Notes under the pieces: model-generated
What the model was told of the DNA's origin: nothing
Databases searched by the model: none
The model's input: the letters and a program-made list of their open reading frames with translations, nothing else
DNA from: CAIWHR01 sp963709525
GTDB taxonomy: Bacteria; Pseudomonadota; Gammaproteobacteria; Burkholderiales; Casimicrobiaceae
Direction of reading: 5' to 3'
Assembly: GCA_963709525.1 (NCBI GenBank)
Contig: CAVPXB010000028.1
Location: 8,983 to 72,982 of the forward strand
DNA: 64,000 nucleotides
Shown here: piece after piece, positions 28,405-37,021 of the stretch
Layout of the letters: every line of letters begins with the position of its first letter
Position numbering within the stretch: the stretch's first letter is position 1
Made by a program: the position numbers and the translations under genes

Positions 28405-29775
28405 TTGACGCGCGCACTCGCGCCGGTGGCGCAAGCCGGCGATGTCTTTCGGCCCGCAGACCTGCGCGCCGCCGCGGTCGCGCCGTCACCGCTGGCGGCG
28501 TGGGTTCTGCATTGCCTGGTGGCGCTCGTCGCCTGCGCGATCGCGTGGGCGGTATTCGGGCGGCTCGATATCGTTGCGGTCGCTGACGGGCGGCTCGTCC
28601 CCCGCGTCGCGTTGCCCATCGTGCAGCCCGCGGAAGCCGGCGTCGTGCGCGAGATCCTGGTGGTCGAGGGGGAAATGGTGCTTCCCGGCCAGGTGCTCGT
28701 GCGCCTCGATCCGGGCGTCGCCGAAGCCGAGACGCGCGCGCTCGCCCACGAACTCGCGCTGCGCCAGTTGCAACAGCGCCGTATCGACGCCGAGCTCGCC
28801 GAAAGGCCGCTGCCGCGATTGCCCGGCGACGGCGAGTCGGCATTTGACCGCGCACTGCAGCAGTACCGGGCGAACCGGTCGGCCTATCTCGACACGCTCG
28901 CCCAGGAGACCGCGGTGCGCCAGCGCGTCGCGCAGGAGTTGTCCGCGGCGGCAGCGGTTGCCGTCAAGCTCGAGCGCACGCTGCCGATCTACCGGACGCT
29001 CGCGGAACGCTTCGATCGGCTGCAGCGCGAAGGATTTGTCAGCGAGCTGGCGGCGCTCGAGCGTGAACGCGAACACATAGAAAAGCAGCAGGACCAGCGC
29101 GCGCAGGAGCACACCGTCGCCAGTCTGCAGGCGAGCCTCGCCCAGGCCGACCGCCGCCTGGCTCAGGTGACGTCGGCGTACCGGGCGCAGTTGCATGCCG
29201 AGCGCGCACAGGCCGAGGCGCAACGCTCGCGGGTGGCGGAGGACCTCGCCAAGCAGCTGACCCGCGCCGAGAGCATCGAGCTGCGCGCGCCGCAGGCGGG
29301 CGTCGTCAAGGAACTCGCCACCCACACGCGGGGCGCGGTCGTCGGCGCCGGCACCGTGCTGCTGACGCTGGTCCCGGCCGGCGAGGAATTGCAGGCCGAA
29401 GTCCTGGTTCGCAACGCCGACATCGGTTTCGTGCGCCCGGGGCAACCGGTCCGCGTCAAGCTCGCGTCGTACCCGTTCCAGAAATACGGCCTGATCGAGG
29501 GCAGCGTCGTCCGCGTAAGCCCCGATGCCACCGATGCCGCCGCGCCGCGCCGCGATTCCGCTGCCGATCCACCGCCGGCGGAAACAGCGGGGCTCGCCGG
29601 CTACCGCGCGCGCATCGCGCTGGCGGCGCAGACGCTGCCCTTCGACGATGCCGCATTGCCGTTGGCGGCGGGCATGCTCGCCGTCGCCGAGATACGCCTG
29701 GGCGAGCGCACGCTGCTCGAGTACCTGCTGGCACCGGTGCGCCAGGCGTGGCACGACGCCGCGCGCGAGCGCTAG
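28405..29775 (+). CDS. HlyD-family type I secretion periplasmic adaptor
   Basis: Membrane-fusion protein that bridges an inner-membrane ABC exporter to a TolC-like channel. The 456-residue product has a single N-terminal transmembrane helix (about residues 33-52), the biotinyl-like lipoyl half IVQPAEAGVVREILVVEGEMVLPGQVLVRLD, a long coiled-coil of about 170 residues, and the returning half SIELRAPQAGVVKELATHTRGAVV. A beta-barrel with VRPGQPVRVKLASYPFQKYG completes it, typical of the RTX (HlyD) group. The only in-frame start is TTG 28405. A 13-codon reading frame (28350-28391, MQTIAATSTRSLT) with a good GGGGAGA lies one frame off, so a single-base indel may hide the true ATG at 28350. Confidence 0.9.
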   Translation: MTRALAPVAQAGDVFRPADLRAAAVAPSPLAAWVLHCLVALVACAIAWAVFGRLDIVAVADGRLVPRVALPIVQPAEAGVVREILVVEGEMVLPGQVLVRLDPGVAEAETRALAHELALRQLQQRRIDAELAERPLPRLPGDGESAFDRALQQYRANRSAYLDTLAQETAVRQRVAQELSAAAAVAVKLERTLPIYRTLAERFDRLQREGFVSELAALEREREHIEKQQDQRAQEHTVASLQASLAQADRRLAQVTSAYRAQLHAERAQAEAQRSRVAEDLAKQLTRAESIELRAPQAGVVKELATHTRGAVVGAGTVLLTLVPAGEELQAEVLVRNADIGFVRPGQPVRVKLASYPFQKYGLIEGSVVRVSPDATDAAAPRRDSAADPPPAETAGLAGYRARIALAAQTLPFDDAALPLAAGMLAVAEIRLGERTLLEYLLAPVRQAWHDAARER

Positions 29776-29782
29776 GGTCGCG

Positions 29783-31975
29783 ATGCGCGACGACGCCGGC
29801 AACCTGCCATCGCTGCGGCTGACGCAGAGCGATCTCCTGTGGGTCGCCGGAAGCCTGTGCAATCTGCACCGCCTGCCCTTCGACACCGCGCTGCTGCAGC
29901 GCGAGTGTCCGCCGCCCTGCTCGGCCGCGCAGTTGATCGAGGCCCTCGCCGCGCTCGGGCTGCGCGCCAGGCTTGTGCGCAGCGCGGTCGGCGACGCTCC
30001 CGCCGGTCCGCTGCCGGCAATCGTGTTCCTGCGACCCGCCGGCCAGACGCCGCCAGCGCCTGCGCCGGCAGACGGAGTCCCCGCCCGGCCAGGCACCGCG
30101 GCGGACGAGCACCCGTGTCATCGCGTCGCGCTGCTGGTGAAGATCGAAGGCGAGCGCGCGCTGCTGTTTCACGCCGGCAGCAACGTCCCCGCGACACCGC
30201 TGGTGACCGAAATCGCCGCGCAGGACGCGGGTCTTGCGCTGATCGTCGAGACGTCGCCGCCGACCGCGGACGATGACGATCCGCTTGCGCCGCCGCCGCG
30301 TTTCGGCTTTCGCTGGTTCTTCGACGAATTTGCGCGCCACGCGCGCAGCGGCCGCGACGTCCTGGCCGGTTCGCTGGCCATGCAACTCATCGCGCTGGCG
30401 ACGCCGATCTGCAGCCAGGTCATCATCGACAAGGTGATCGTGCACCAGACGCCGAGCACGCTCAAAGTGATTGCCGTCGCGCTGGTGCTGTTGCTGGTCT
30501 TCTCCAGCGCCCTCAACTGGATCCGCCAGTACCTGGTCGTGCACGTCGGCAACTGCATCGATGCGGTGCTGGGCAGCGCCGTGTTCCGGCACCTGATCCG
30601 GCTGCCCCTGCCGTTCTTCGAGCACCGCGCGACGGGTGTGCTCGCGGCCCGCCTCAACGGCATCGAGACCATACGCGATTTCCTGTCCGGTGCCGCGGTC
30701 ACGCTGCTGCTCGACCTGCCGTTCCTCGTGATCTTCCTGCTCTTCATGCTGCTCTACAGCGTGCCGCTGTCGCTGGTGACGCTGGCCGTGCTGCTGCTGG
30801 TCATCCTCCTCTCGCTGTTCGTGGCGCCGTTCTTCCAGTCGCGGTTGAACGAGCAGTTTCTTCGCGGCGCGCGCAACCAGGCGTTCATCACCGAGTACGT
30901 CGCCGGCATGGAAACCGTCAAGTCGCTGCAGATGGAAGCAGAGCTCGACCGTCGCTACGAGGCGTTGCTGGCCGACTATCTGCAGGCGAGTTTCGCGACG
31001 CGGAAGCTGTCCAACACCTACAACACGCTGGCGGCCGGGCTCGAGCAGCTGCAGGCGGTCGCCGTCCTGTGCCTGGGCGCGATGCTGGTGATGCGCGGGC
31101 CCGACTTCACCATCGGCATGCTGGTCGCGTTCCAGATGTTCGCCAGCCGTGTCACGCAACCGATGCTGCGTCTGGTCGGGCTCTGGCAGCAGTTCCAGAT
31201 GGCAACGATAGCCGTGCGCCGCCTCGCGGACGTGATGGACGTCCGCTGCGAGCCGCGGACACTGGTCGCAACGCACGATGCACGGGGACCGGCGCGCATC
31301 GAGTTCCGCGGCGTCGGCTTTCGCTACCGGGAGGGACACCCACCGGTGCTGCGGGGCTTCGATCTCTCGGTGGCGCCGGGAGAGTGCGTGGCCATCACCG
31401 GCCCCTCGGGCGCCGGCAAGAGCACGCTCACGAGGCTGCTGCAGGGCTTTCTGTACCCGAGCGAGGGCGAGGTGCGGCTCGACGGCCGGGACACGCGCAC
31501 GATGGCCGTCAACGAGCTGCGCGGTGCCTTCGGCGTGGTGCCGCAGGAGACGGTGCTGTTTTCCGGCAACATCCACGACAACCTGGTGATCGGCCATCCG
31601 CAGGCGTCGCATGAGATGGTCGTGCAGGCCTGCAGGCTGGCCGAGATCCACGCGGTGCTCCAGGCGCTGCCCGAAGGCTATCGCACCGTCGTCGGCGAGC
31701 GCGGCGCCGGGCTGTCGGGCGGACAGAAACAGCGGATCGCCATCGCGCGCGCCCTGCTCAAGCGGCCCCGGGTGCTGATCTTCGACGAGGCAACCAGCAG
31801 CCTGGATGCCGTGGTGGCGGAGCAGATCGCCGCGACCATCGCCCGTTTTCGCGGCAAGGTGACCATACTGTTCATCACCCATCGCGTTCCCGCGGCACTC
31901 GCGGCCGACCGCGTGGTCGAGCTCCCGCCGGCCATGCCCCCGGGGCGTACGCACGAGGGGCGTCCGACGGCTTGA
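29783..31975 (+). CDS. Type I secretion ABC transporter (HlyB/RtxB-like, degenerate C39 domain)
   Basis: Inner-membrane exporter of 730 residues. Residues 1-165 resemble a C39-like domain, but the normal QxxxxDCxxAC active-site region is replaced by AGSLCNLHRLPFD, so processing of a leader peptide is unlikely. The transmembrane domain (about 170-460) has GVLAARLNGIETIRDFLSG. The ATPase domain has Walker A GPSGAGKST, signature LSGGQKQRIAIARAL, Walker B VLIFDEATSSLD and the switch histidine in FITHR. It starts 7 bp after the adaptor stop. No RTX-type substrate or TolC homologue is encoded in the window. Confidence 0.9.
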   Translation: MRDDAGNLPSLRLTQSDLLWVAGSLCNLHRLPFDTALLQRECPPPCSAAQLIEALAALGLRARLVRSAVGDAPAGPLPAIVFLRPAGQTPPAPAPADGVPARPGTAADEHPCHRVALLVKIEGERALLFHAGSNVPATPLVTEIAAQDAGLALIVETSPPTADDDDPLAPPPRFGFRWFFDEFARHARSGRDVLAGSLAMQLIALATPICSQVIIDKVIVHQTPSTLKVIAVALVLLLVFSSALNWIRQYLVVHVGNCIDAVLGSAVFRHLIRLPLPFFEHRATGVLAARLNGIETIRDFLSGAAVTLLLDLPFLVIFLLFMLLYSVPLSLVTLAVLLLVILLSLFVAPFFQSRLNEQFLRGARNQAFITEYVAGMETVKSLQMEAELDRRYEALLADYLQASFATRKLSNTYNTLAAGLEQLQAVAVLCLGAMLVMRGPDFTIGMLVAFQMFASRVTQPMLRLVGLWQQFQMATIAVRRLADVMDVRCEPRTLVATHDARGPARIEFRGVGFRYREGHPPVLRGFDLSVAPGECVAITGPSGAGKSTLTRLLQGFLYPSEGEVRLDGRDTRTMAVNELRGAFGVVPQETVLFSGNIHDNLVIGHPQASHEMVVQACRLAEIHAVLQALPEGYRTVVGERGAGLSGGQKQRIAIARALLKRPRVLIFDEATSSLDAVVAEQIAATIARFRGKVTILFITHRVPAALAADRVVELPPAMPPGRTHEGRPTA

Positions 31976-32003
31976 TCGGGTGCGGGGCGAGGAGCCGGCG
32001 CGC

Positions 32004-32009
32004 TATAAT
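32004..32009 (+). promoter_or_regulatory. TATAAT -10 box of etfBA
   Basis: A perfect -10 hexamer in GCGCTATAATCGGGG, 31 bp before the etfB ATG. No good -35 is present at 16-18 bp. It is the same TATAATC context as upstream of tpiA and of the FeS gene at 59575. Confidence 0.55.
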
Positions 32010-32040
32010 CGGGGTTCTTCGCAGCCGACCTGGGTCTCCC

Positions 32041-32793
32041 ATGAAAGTACTCGTTCCCGTCAAGCGCGTCGTCGACTACAACGTCAAGGTTCGGGTGAAG
32101 CCGGACGGCTCGGGCGTCGATCTCGCCAATGTCAAGATGTCGATGAATCCCTTCGACGAAATCGCGGTCGAGGAAGCCGTGCGATTCAAGGAAAAGGGCG
32201 TCGCGACCGAGGTGGTCGTGGTGTCCTGTGGCGTCACCGCCTGCCAGGAGACGCTGCGCACCGCGCTGGCCTTGGGCGCCGACCGCGCCATCCTGGTCGA
32301 GACGGACGTCGAGTTGCAGCCGCTGGCCGTGGCCAAGCTGCTGCAGGCGCTGGTCGGCAAGGAGGCGCCGGGGCTCGTCATCTGCGGCAAGCAGGCGATC
32401 GATGACGACGCCAACCAGACGGGCCAGATGCTCGCCGGATTGCTGGGCTGGCCCCAGGCCACGTTCGCGTCCAAGGTGGAGATCGTCGGCGACAAGGCAC
32501 TCGTCAAGCGCGAGGTGGACGGCGGGCTCGAGACCATCGAGGCGTCGCTGCCGCTGGTCGTGACGGCGGACCTGCGCCTCAACGAGCCGCGCTATGCGAC
32601 GTTGCCCAACATCATGAAGGCGAAGAAAAAGCCCTTCGAGACCATGAAACCCGAAGCCCTGGGCGTCGATGTCGCGCCGCGCCTGGTCACGCTGAAGGTC
32701 GTCGAGCCGCCAAAACGGCAGGGCGGCGGCAAGGTGGCCGACGTGAAGGAACTCGTGGCCAAGCTGCGCAATGAAGCGAAAGTGATTTCCTGA
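32041..32793 (+). CDS. etfB: Electron transfer flavoprotein subunit beta
   Basis: Cytoplasmic ETF subunit that accepts electrons from acyl-CoA dehydrogenases; EtfB binds AMP. The 250-residue product begins MKVLVPVKRVVDYNVKVRVK and contains MSMNPFDEIAVEEAVR, ALALGADRAILVET, VICGKQAIDDDANQTGQMLAG and LRLNEPRYATLPNIMKAKKKP, which together are diagnostic. The start is fixed by homology; an upstream in-frame extension crosses the promoter. etfA follows after one base. Confidence 0.98.
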   Translation: MKVLVPVKRVVDYNVKVRVKPDGSGVDLANVKMSMNPFDEIAVEEAVRFKEKGVATEVVVVSCGVTACQETLRTALALGADRAILVETDVELQPLAVAKLLQALVGKEAPGLVICGKQAIDDDANQTGQMLAGLLGWPQATFASKVEIVGDKALVKREVDGGLETIEASLPLVVTADLRLNEPRYATLPNIMKAKKKPFETMKPEALGVDVAPRLVTLKVVEPPKRQGGGKVADVKELVAKLRNEAKVIS

Positions 32794-32794
32794 C

Positions 32795-33733
32795 ATGACC
32801 CTACTCATTCTGGCCGATCACGACAACGTCGCGCTCAGGTCCGCGACACTCAACACCGTTGCTGCCGCACAAAGAATCGGCGGCGAAATCCACGTGCTCG
32901 TCGCCGGCAGCGACGCGCAGAGTGCGGCGCAAGCCGCGGCGCGCATACCCGGTGTCACCAAGGTGCTCCACGCCGATGCCGCGCATCTCGCGTCGCAGGT
33001 GGCGGAAAACGTCGCAGCGACGGCACTTGCTGTCATCAAGGCGGGGGGCTATTCCCACGTGCTGGCCCCGGCCACCGGCAATGGCAAGAATGTGGCGCCC
33101 CGCATTGCGGCGTTGCTCGACGTGGCACAGGTCTCCGAGATCATCGCCGTGGAGTCGGCGGACACCTTCGTGCGCCCGATCTACGCCGGCAGCGCCTTCG
33201 CCACGGTGCAATCGAAGGATTCCGTCAAGGTGATCACCGTCCGCGCCACGGCGTTCGACGCTGCGGTGGCCGTCGGCGGCAATGCGGCCGTCGAGATCGT
33301 CGCTGCCGCGGCCGACACGGGCCTCGCCCGCGTCACGGGGCAGGAGATCAGCAAGCTGGACCGGCCCGAATTGACCAGCGCGCGCGTCGTCGTATCCGGC
33401 GGCAGGGCGCTCGCCAGCGCCGAGAACTTCAAGCTCATCGAGGCGCTGGCGGCGAAGCTCAACGCCGCCATCGGTGCGTCGCGCGCCGCGGTGGATGCCG
33501 GCTACGTCCCCAACGACTACCAGGTCGGGCAGACGGGCAAGATCGTGGCGCCCGACCTCTATATCGCGGTGGGCATCTCGGGCGCCATCCAGCATCTGGC
33601 CGGAATGAAGGACAGCAAGGTCATCGTCGCCATCAACAAGGATCCGGAAGCCCCCATCTTCCAGATCGCCGATTACGGACTGGTGGGCGACCTGTTCGAG
33701 ATTCTGCCTGCTCTGACCGAAGAACTGGGCTGA
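32795..33733 (+). CDS. etfA: Electron transfer flavoprotein subunit alpha
   Basis: FAD-binding ETF subunit, 312 residues. The C-terminal FAD domain shows VVSGGRALASAENF, AAVDAGYVPNDYQVGQTGKIVAPDLYIAVGISGAIQHLAGMKDSKVIVAINKDPEAPIF, the canonical EtfA signature. EtfAB would donate electrons to ETF-QO (57787-59442). The acyl-CoA dehydrogenase gene 218 bp downstream is a likely electron source. Confidence 0.98.
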   Translation: MTLLILADHDNVALRSATLNTVAAAQRIGGEIHVLVAGSDAQSAAQAAARIPGVTKVLHADAAHLASQVAENVAATALAVIKAGGYSHVLAPATGNGKNVAPRIAALLDVAQVSEIIAVESADTFVRPIYAGSAFATVQSKDSVKVITVRATAFDAAVAVGGNAAVEIVAAAADTGLARVTGQEISKLDRPELTSARVVVSGGRALASAENFKLIEALAAKLNAAIGASRAAVDAGYVPNDYQVGQTGKIVAPDLYIAVGISGAIQHLAGMKDSKVIVAINKDPEAPIFQIADYGLVGDLFEILPALTEELG

Positions 33734-33760
33734 GCGGCGCCCCAGGCGGCCTTGGTTTCA

Positions 33761-33810
33761 GTTCGCGCCGAGCCTGTCGAGGCCCTTCGACGAGCTCAGG
33801 GCGGACGGTG
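33761..33810. repeat. REP-like palindromic repeat (GAGCCTGTCGA...TTCGACGAGCTC)
   Basis: An imperfect inverted repeat, with arms GTTCGCGCCGAGCCTGTCGAGG and CCTTCGACGAGCTCAGGGCGGAC, lying 28 bp after etfA. A half-copy, CCCTTCGACAAGCTCAGGGCGAACGG, precedes the tandem repeat at 62089. This CTTCGACAAGCTCAGGGCGAACGG type is widely dispersed in proteobacterial genomes. The remainder of the 218-bp gap contains no gene. Confidence 0.65.
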
Positions 33811-33951
33811 AATGGTTGTCACGCGCCGCCGGCGCGGTGGTCGGCTCTCCCCGCTCGCGGCGGCAGGTGGCGCCTTCGATTAGAGTTTTTCCTCTAGCCG
33901 GGAGCGTTACGCTTTCCATCTGTCGATTGTCGACTCCCCGAGGATTTCGCC

Positions 33952-35754
33952 ATGAGCATCTACCAGGCCCCGCTGACCGACATGCAGTTTGTTCTTCAGG
34001 AACTCGCCGGCATGGAGGCGGTGGGAAAGCTGCCCGGTTTCGAGGAAGCCACCCCCGACGTCGCAGCGGCGATACTCGAGGAGGCCGGCAAGTTCGCGAC
34101 CAACGTGCTCGATCCGATCAACGGGACCGGCGACCGGGAAGGAGCGCGCTGGAACGAGGACGGGTCGGTGACCACGCCCGCCGGCTTCAAGGATGCGTAC
34201 CGGCAGTTCTGCGACAACGGCTGGAACGGGCTCACCAAGAACCCCGAGTTTGGCGGCCAGGGCTTGCCGCAGCTCCTGGCGACGGCGGTCGAGGAAATGT
34301 GGCATTCGTCCAACCTGGCCTTCGATCTCTGCCCCCTGCTGACGCAGGGTGCGATCGAGGCGATCGAGCTCTGCGGCTCCGACGCGCTCAAGCGCAAATT
34401 CCTGCCGAACATGGTCGCGGGCACCTGGACCGGCACGATGAATCTCACCGAGCCGCAGGCCGGTTCCGATCTCGCGGCAGTGCGCAGCAAGGCGGTGCCG
34501 CAGGCGGACGGCAGCTACAGGATCTTCGGCCAGAAGATCTTCATCACCTTCGGCGAGCACGACTACACCGGGAACATCATCCACCTGGTGCTCGCGCGCA
34601 CGCCCGACGCGCCGGAAGGCGTCAAGGGCATATCGCTGTTCGTCGTTCCCAAGTTTCTCGTCAACGATGACGGCTCGCTCGGCGCCCGCAACGACGTCCA
34701 CTGCGTGTCGCTCGAGCACAAGCTCGGCATCCATGCGAGCCCGACGGCGGTGCTTGCCTTCGGCGACAAGGGGGGCGCGACAGGCTACGTGGTCGGCGAG
34801 GAGAACCGCGGGCTCGAGTACATGTTCATCATGATGAATCTCGCGCGCTTTTCGGTCGGCATGGAAGGCATCGGCATCTCCGAGCGCGCCTACCAGCGAG
34901 CCGTCGCCTATGCGCGAGATCGCGTGCAAGGCAAGGCCGTGGGCACCGAGAGGGGCGTCAAGGCCGGCCCGATCATCGAGCATCCGGATATCCGGCGGAT
35001 GCTGATGACGATGCGCGCGTACACCGAGGCGACGCGCGCGGTGGCGTACGTCACCGCGTCGGCGATCGATCACGCGCATCGCGATCCCGATCCGGCGGCG
35101 AGAAAGCGCCACCAGGCCTTTGTCGACCTGATGATCCCGATCGTCAAGGGCTGGTCGACCGAAATCGCACAGGAGGTCGCGTCCCTCGGCGTCCAGGTGC
35201 ACGGCGGCATGGGTTTCATCGAGGAGACCGGCGCCGCGCAGCACTTCCGCGATGCGCGGATCACGACCATCTACGAGGGCACCACCGGCATCCAGGCCAA
35301 CGACCTTCTGGGACGCAAGACTGCGCGCGACGGCGGGGTGACGGCGCGGGCAGTGGCGGCTGACATCGCGCGCGTTGCCGCCGAACTTTCTGCCCATGCG
35401 GACGCAAACCTCAAGGCCATCGGCAAGCGGCTGGCCGATGCCGCAGCGGCGCTCGACCGGGCGATCGACTGGGTCGTCGCCTCGTTCGGATCGCATCCGC
35501 GCGAGGCGCACGCCGGTGCGGTCGCCTACCTGCGGCTGTGGGGTCTGGCGGCAGGCGGATGGCAGCTCGGCCGGGCCGCGCTGGTGGCGGCGCGGCACCT
35601 GCAGGAAGGCACCGGCGACGCCCGTTTCCTGACGGCGAAGATCGCCACCGCGCGGTACTACGCCGATTGCCTGCTGCCCCACGCCGACGCGTGCCTGACG
35701 ACGCTGGTCGAGGGCGGCCCTTCGGCGGTGGCGATGCCTGCAGAGAGCTTCTGA
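33952..35754 (+). CDS. Acyl-CoA dehydrogenase (DmdC/AidB-like long form)
   Basis: FAD enzyme oxidising an acyl-CoA to the enoyl-CoA and passing electrons to EtfAB. The 600-residue protein is longer than classical acyl-CoA dehydrogenases (about 380) and has the extra C-terminal domain of the DmdC (3-methylmercaptopropionyl-CoA dehydrogenase)/FadE5-like group. Seen are TGTMNLTEPQAGSDLAAVRSKA, FGQKIFITFGEHDYTGNIIHLVLAR, GVQVHGGMGFIEETGAAQHFRDARI and catalytic Glu442 in ITTIYEGTTGIQAND. Substrate is not predictable. It ends 30 bp from the convergent patatin gene. Confidence 0.93.
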   Translation: MSIYQAPLTDMQFVLQELAGMEAVGKLPGFEEATPDVAAAILEEAGKFATNVLDPINGTGDREGARWNEDGSVTTPAGFKDAYRQFCDNGWNGLTKNPEFGGQGLPQLLATAVEEMWHSSNLAFDLCPLLTQGAIEAIELCGSDALKRKFLPNMVAGTWTGTMNLTEPQAGSDLAAVRSKAVPQADGSYRIFGQKIFITFGEHDYTGNIIHLVLARTPDAPEGVKGISLFVVPKFLVNDDGSLGARNDVHCVSLEHKLGIHASPTAVLAFGDKGGATGYVVGEENRGLEYMFIMMNLARFSVGMEGIGISERAYQRAVAYARDRVQGKAVGTERGVKAGPIIEHPDIRRMLMTMRAYTEATRAVAYVTASAIDHAHRDPDPAARKRHQAFVDLMIPIVKGWSTEIAQEVASLGVQVHGGMGFIEETGAAQHFRDARITTIYEGTTGIQANDLLGRKTARDGGVTARAVAADIARVAAELSAHADANLKAIGKRLADAAAALDRAIDWVVASFGSHPREAHAGAVAYLRLWGLAAGGWQLGRAALVAARHLQEGTGDARFLTAKIATARYYADCLLPHADACLTTLVEGGPSAVAMPAESF

Positions 35755-35784
35755 CGGCGGCGGTCCACGCTGTCCTGTGCCGGA

Positions 35785-36936
35785 TCAATGGGTTCGGCAC
35801 TCGGTGTCGACACGCAGGAAGCGCGCGATCTCGTCGCGACGTGCCATCGCGTCGCGCAGCCCGAGTTCCATCAGCGCTCGCGTATAGCCCTTCTCGAACA
35901 GCAGGTAGGACAGCAGCGCGGCGCCGTTGCGCCGCGTCGCGCCGATGCCGCGCAGGAACAGGTGCAGCGCACGCGGCAGGCTCGCCGCATGCCGCGCGGC
36001 GATCGGGTCGAAGCGTTGCGACGGCGAGATCACCAGCGTTTCGATGCGCCTCAGCGCGAGTTCCTCCGGCAGCGCGCCGCGGGCCGCGACGACGTCGAGG
36101 GTCGCGTTGATCCGCTGCAGCCGCTCGAGATCCATGGCGAGGCTGTCGAGGAAGATGCTCGACAGCGCGTGCCCGGCGATCTGCGCCGGCGATGGATACG
36201 ACTCGGTGCGCACGCGTTTCTCGTCGATCCCGCGCCCCGCGCCGATCACCAGGATCCGCTCGGCGCCCAGGTGGATCGCCGGGCTGATCGGCGCCTGCTG
36301 GCGCATCGAGCCGTCGCCGAAATACTCGCGGTGGATGCGCACCGCCGGAAACAGGAACGGAAGGGCGCTCGACGCCATCAGGTGGTCCAGAGTCATGACC
36401 GTGGGCACGCCGATGCGCTGGGTCCGGCGCCATGGCGCCACGTCGGGCGCCGCCTGGAAGAAGGAAAGGCTCTCGCCGGAGGTGTAGCCGGACGCAGAGA
36501 CGCACAGCGCGCGCAGCGCGCCGGCGTCGATCGCCCGCGGGATCGCGGAGAGGTCGAGCACGTCGCCCAGCAGCGCGCGCAGCGGCGCGTTGTCGAGCAG
36601 CGATCGCGGCGCCTGATGCACGAGCCAGCCGGTGAGCAGCGCGGAGCTCCACGAAAGGCCGCTTCCCAGCAGCGCAGCGGCGTCGGCGCGATAGATCTGC
36701 GCGACGTTGAAGTTCGCCCATATGCCGACGAGCTTGCGCACGCCGCGGTTGAAGTCTTCGGCATAGGTGGCGAGCGTCGTCGCGTTGATGGCCCCCGCCG
36801 AGGTGCCGCACAACACCGGAAACGGATTGCCGCTGCGCCGCCCGCGGATGATGCGTATCGCGTTCAGGACGCCGACCTGGTAGGCGGCGCGCGCACCGCC
36901 CCCGGTCAGCAGCAGTGCCGTACGACCCGCGTCCAT
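35785..36936 (-). CDS. Patatin-like phospholipase
   Basis: Predicted serine acyl hydrolase, 383 residues. The Ser-Asp dyad is visible: oxyanion loop TGGGARAAYQVGVL near the N-terminus, nucleophile elbow CGTSAGAIN (about residues 43-51), and the Asp in FGDGSMRQQAPISPAIHLGAE. The segment ASSALPFLFPAVRI is also typical of the RssA/patatin group. No signal peptide is evident, so it is probably cytoplasmic or membrane-associated. ATG at 36936 has GGGAAG upstream. It is last in the minus-strand run after the phosphatase gene (85-bp gap). Confidence 0.9.
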   Translation of the reverse strand: MDAGRTALLLTGGGARAAYQVGVLNAIRIIRGRRSGNPFPVLCGTSAGAINATTLATYAEDFNRGVRKLVGIWANFNVAQIYRADAAALLGSGLSWSSALLTGWLVHQAPRSLLDNAPLRALLGDVLDLSAIPRAIDAGALRALCVSASGYTSGESLSFFQAAPDVAPWRRTQRIGVPTVMTLDHLMASSALPFLFPAVRIHREYFGDGSMRQQAPISPAIHLGAERILVIGAGRGIDEKRVRTESYPSPAQIAGHALSSIFLDSLAMDLERLQRINATLDVVAARGALPEELALRRIETLVISPSQRFDPIAARHAASLPRALHLFLRGIGATRRNGAALLSYLLFEKGYTRALMELGLRDAMARRDEIARFLRVDTECRTH

Positions 36937-37021
36937 CGCTTCCCTTTCCGCTTCCGCGCTGCAGCCGATCCCCCCGCGAATACGCCGATGATCGCAGCCG
37001 TCGATCCGTTTCCGTGATCCA

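Noticed and set aside
35788..37017. A 409-codon plus-strand frame opposite the patatin gene
   Set aside because: The minus strand encodes a clear patatin with GTSAG and GDGS motifs; the opposite frame is Arg/Asp/Gln-rich without domains.
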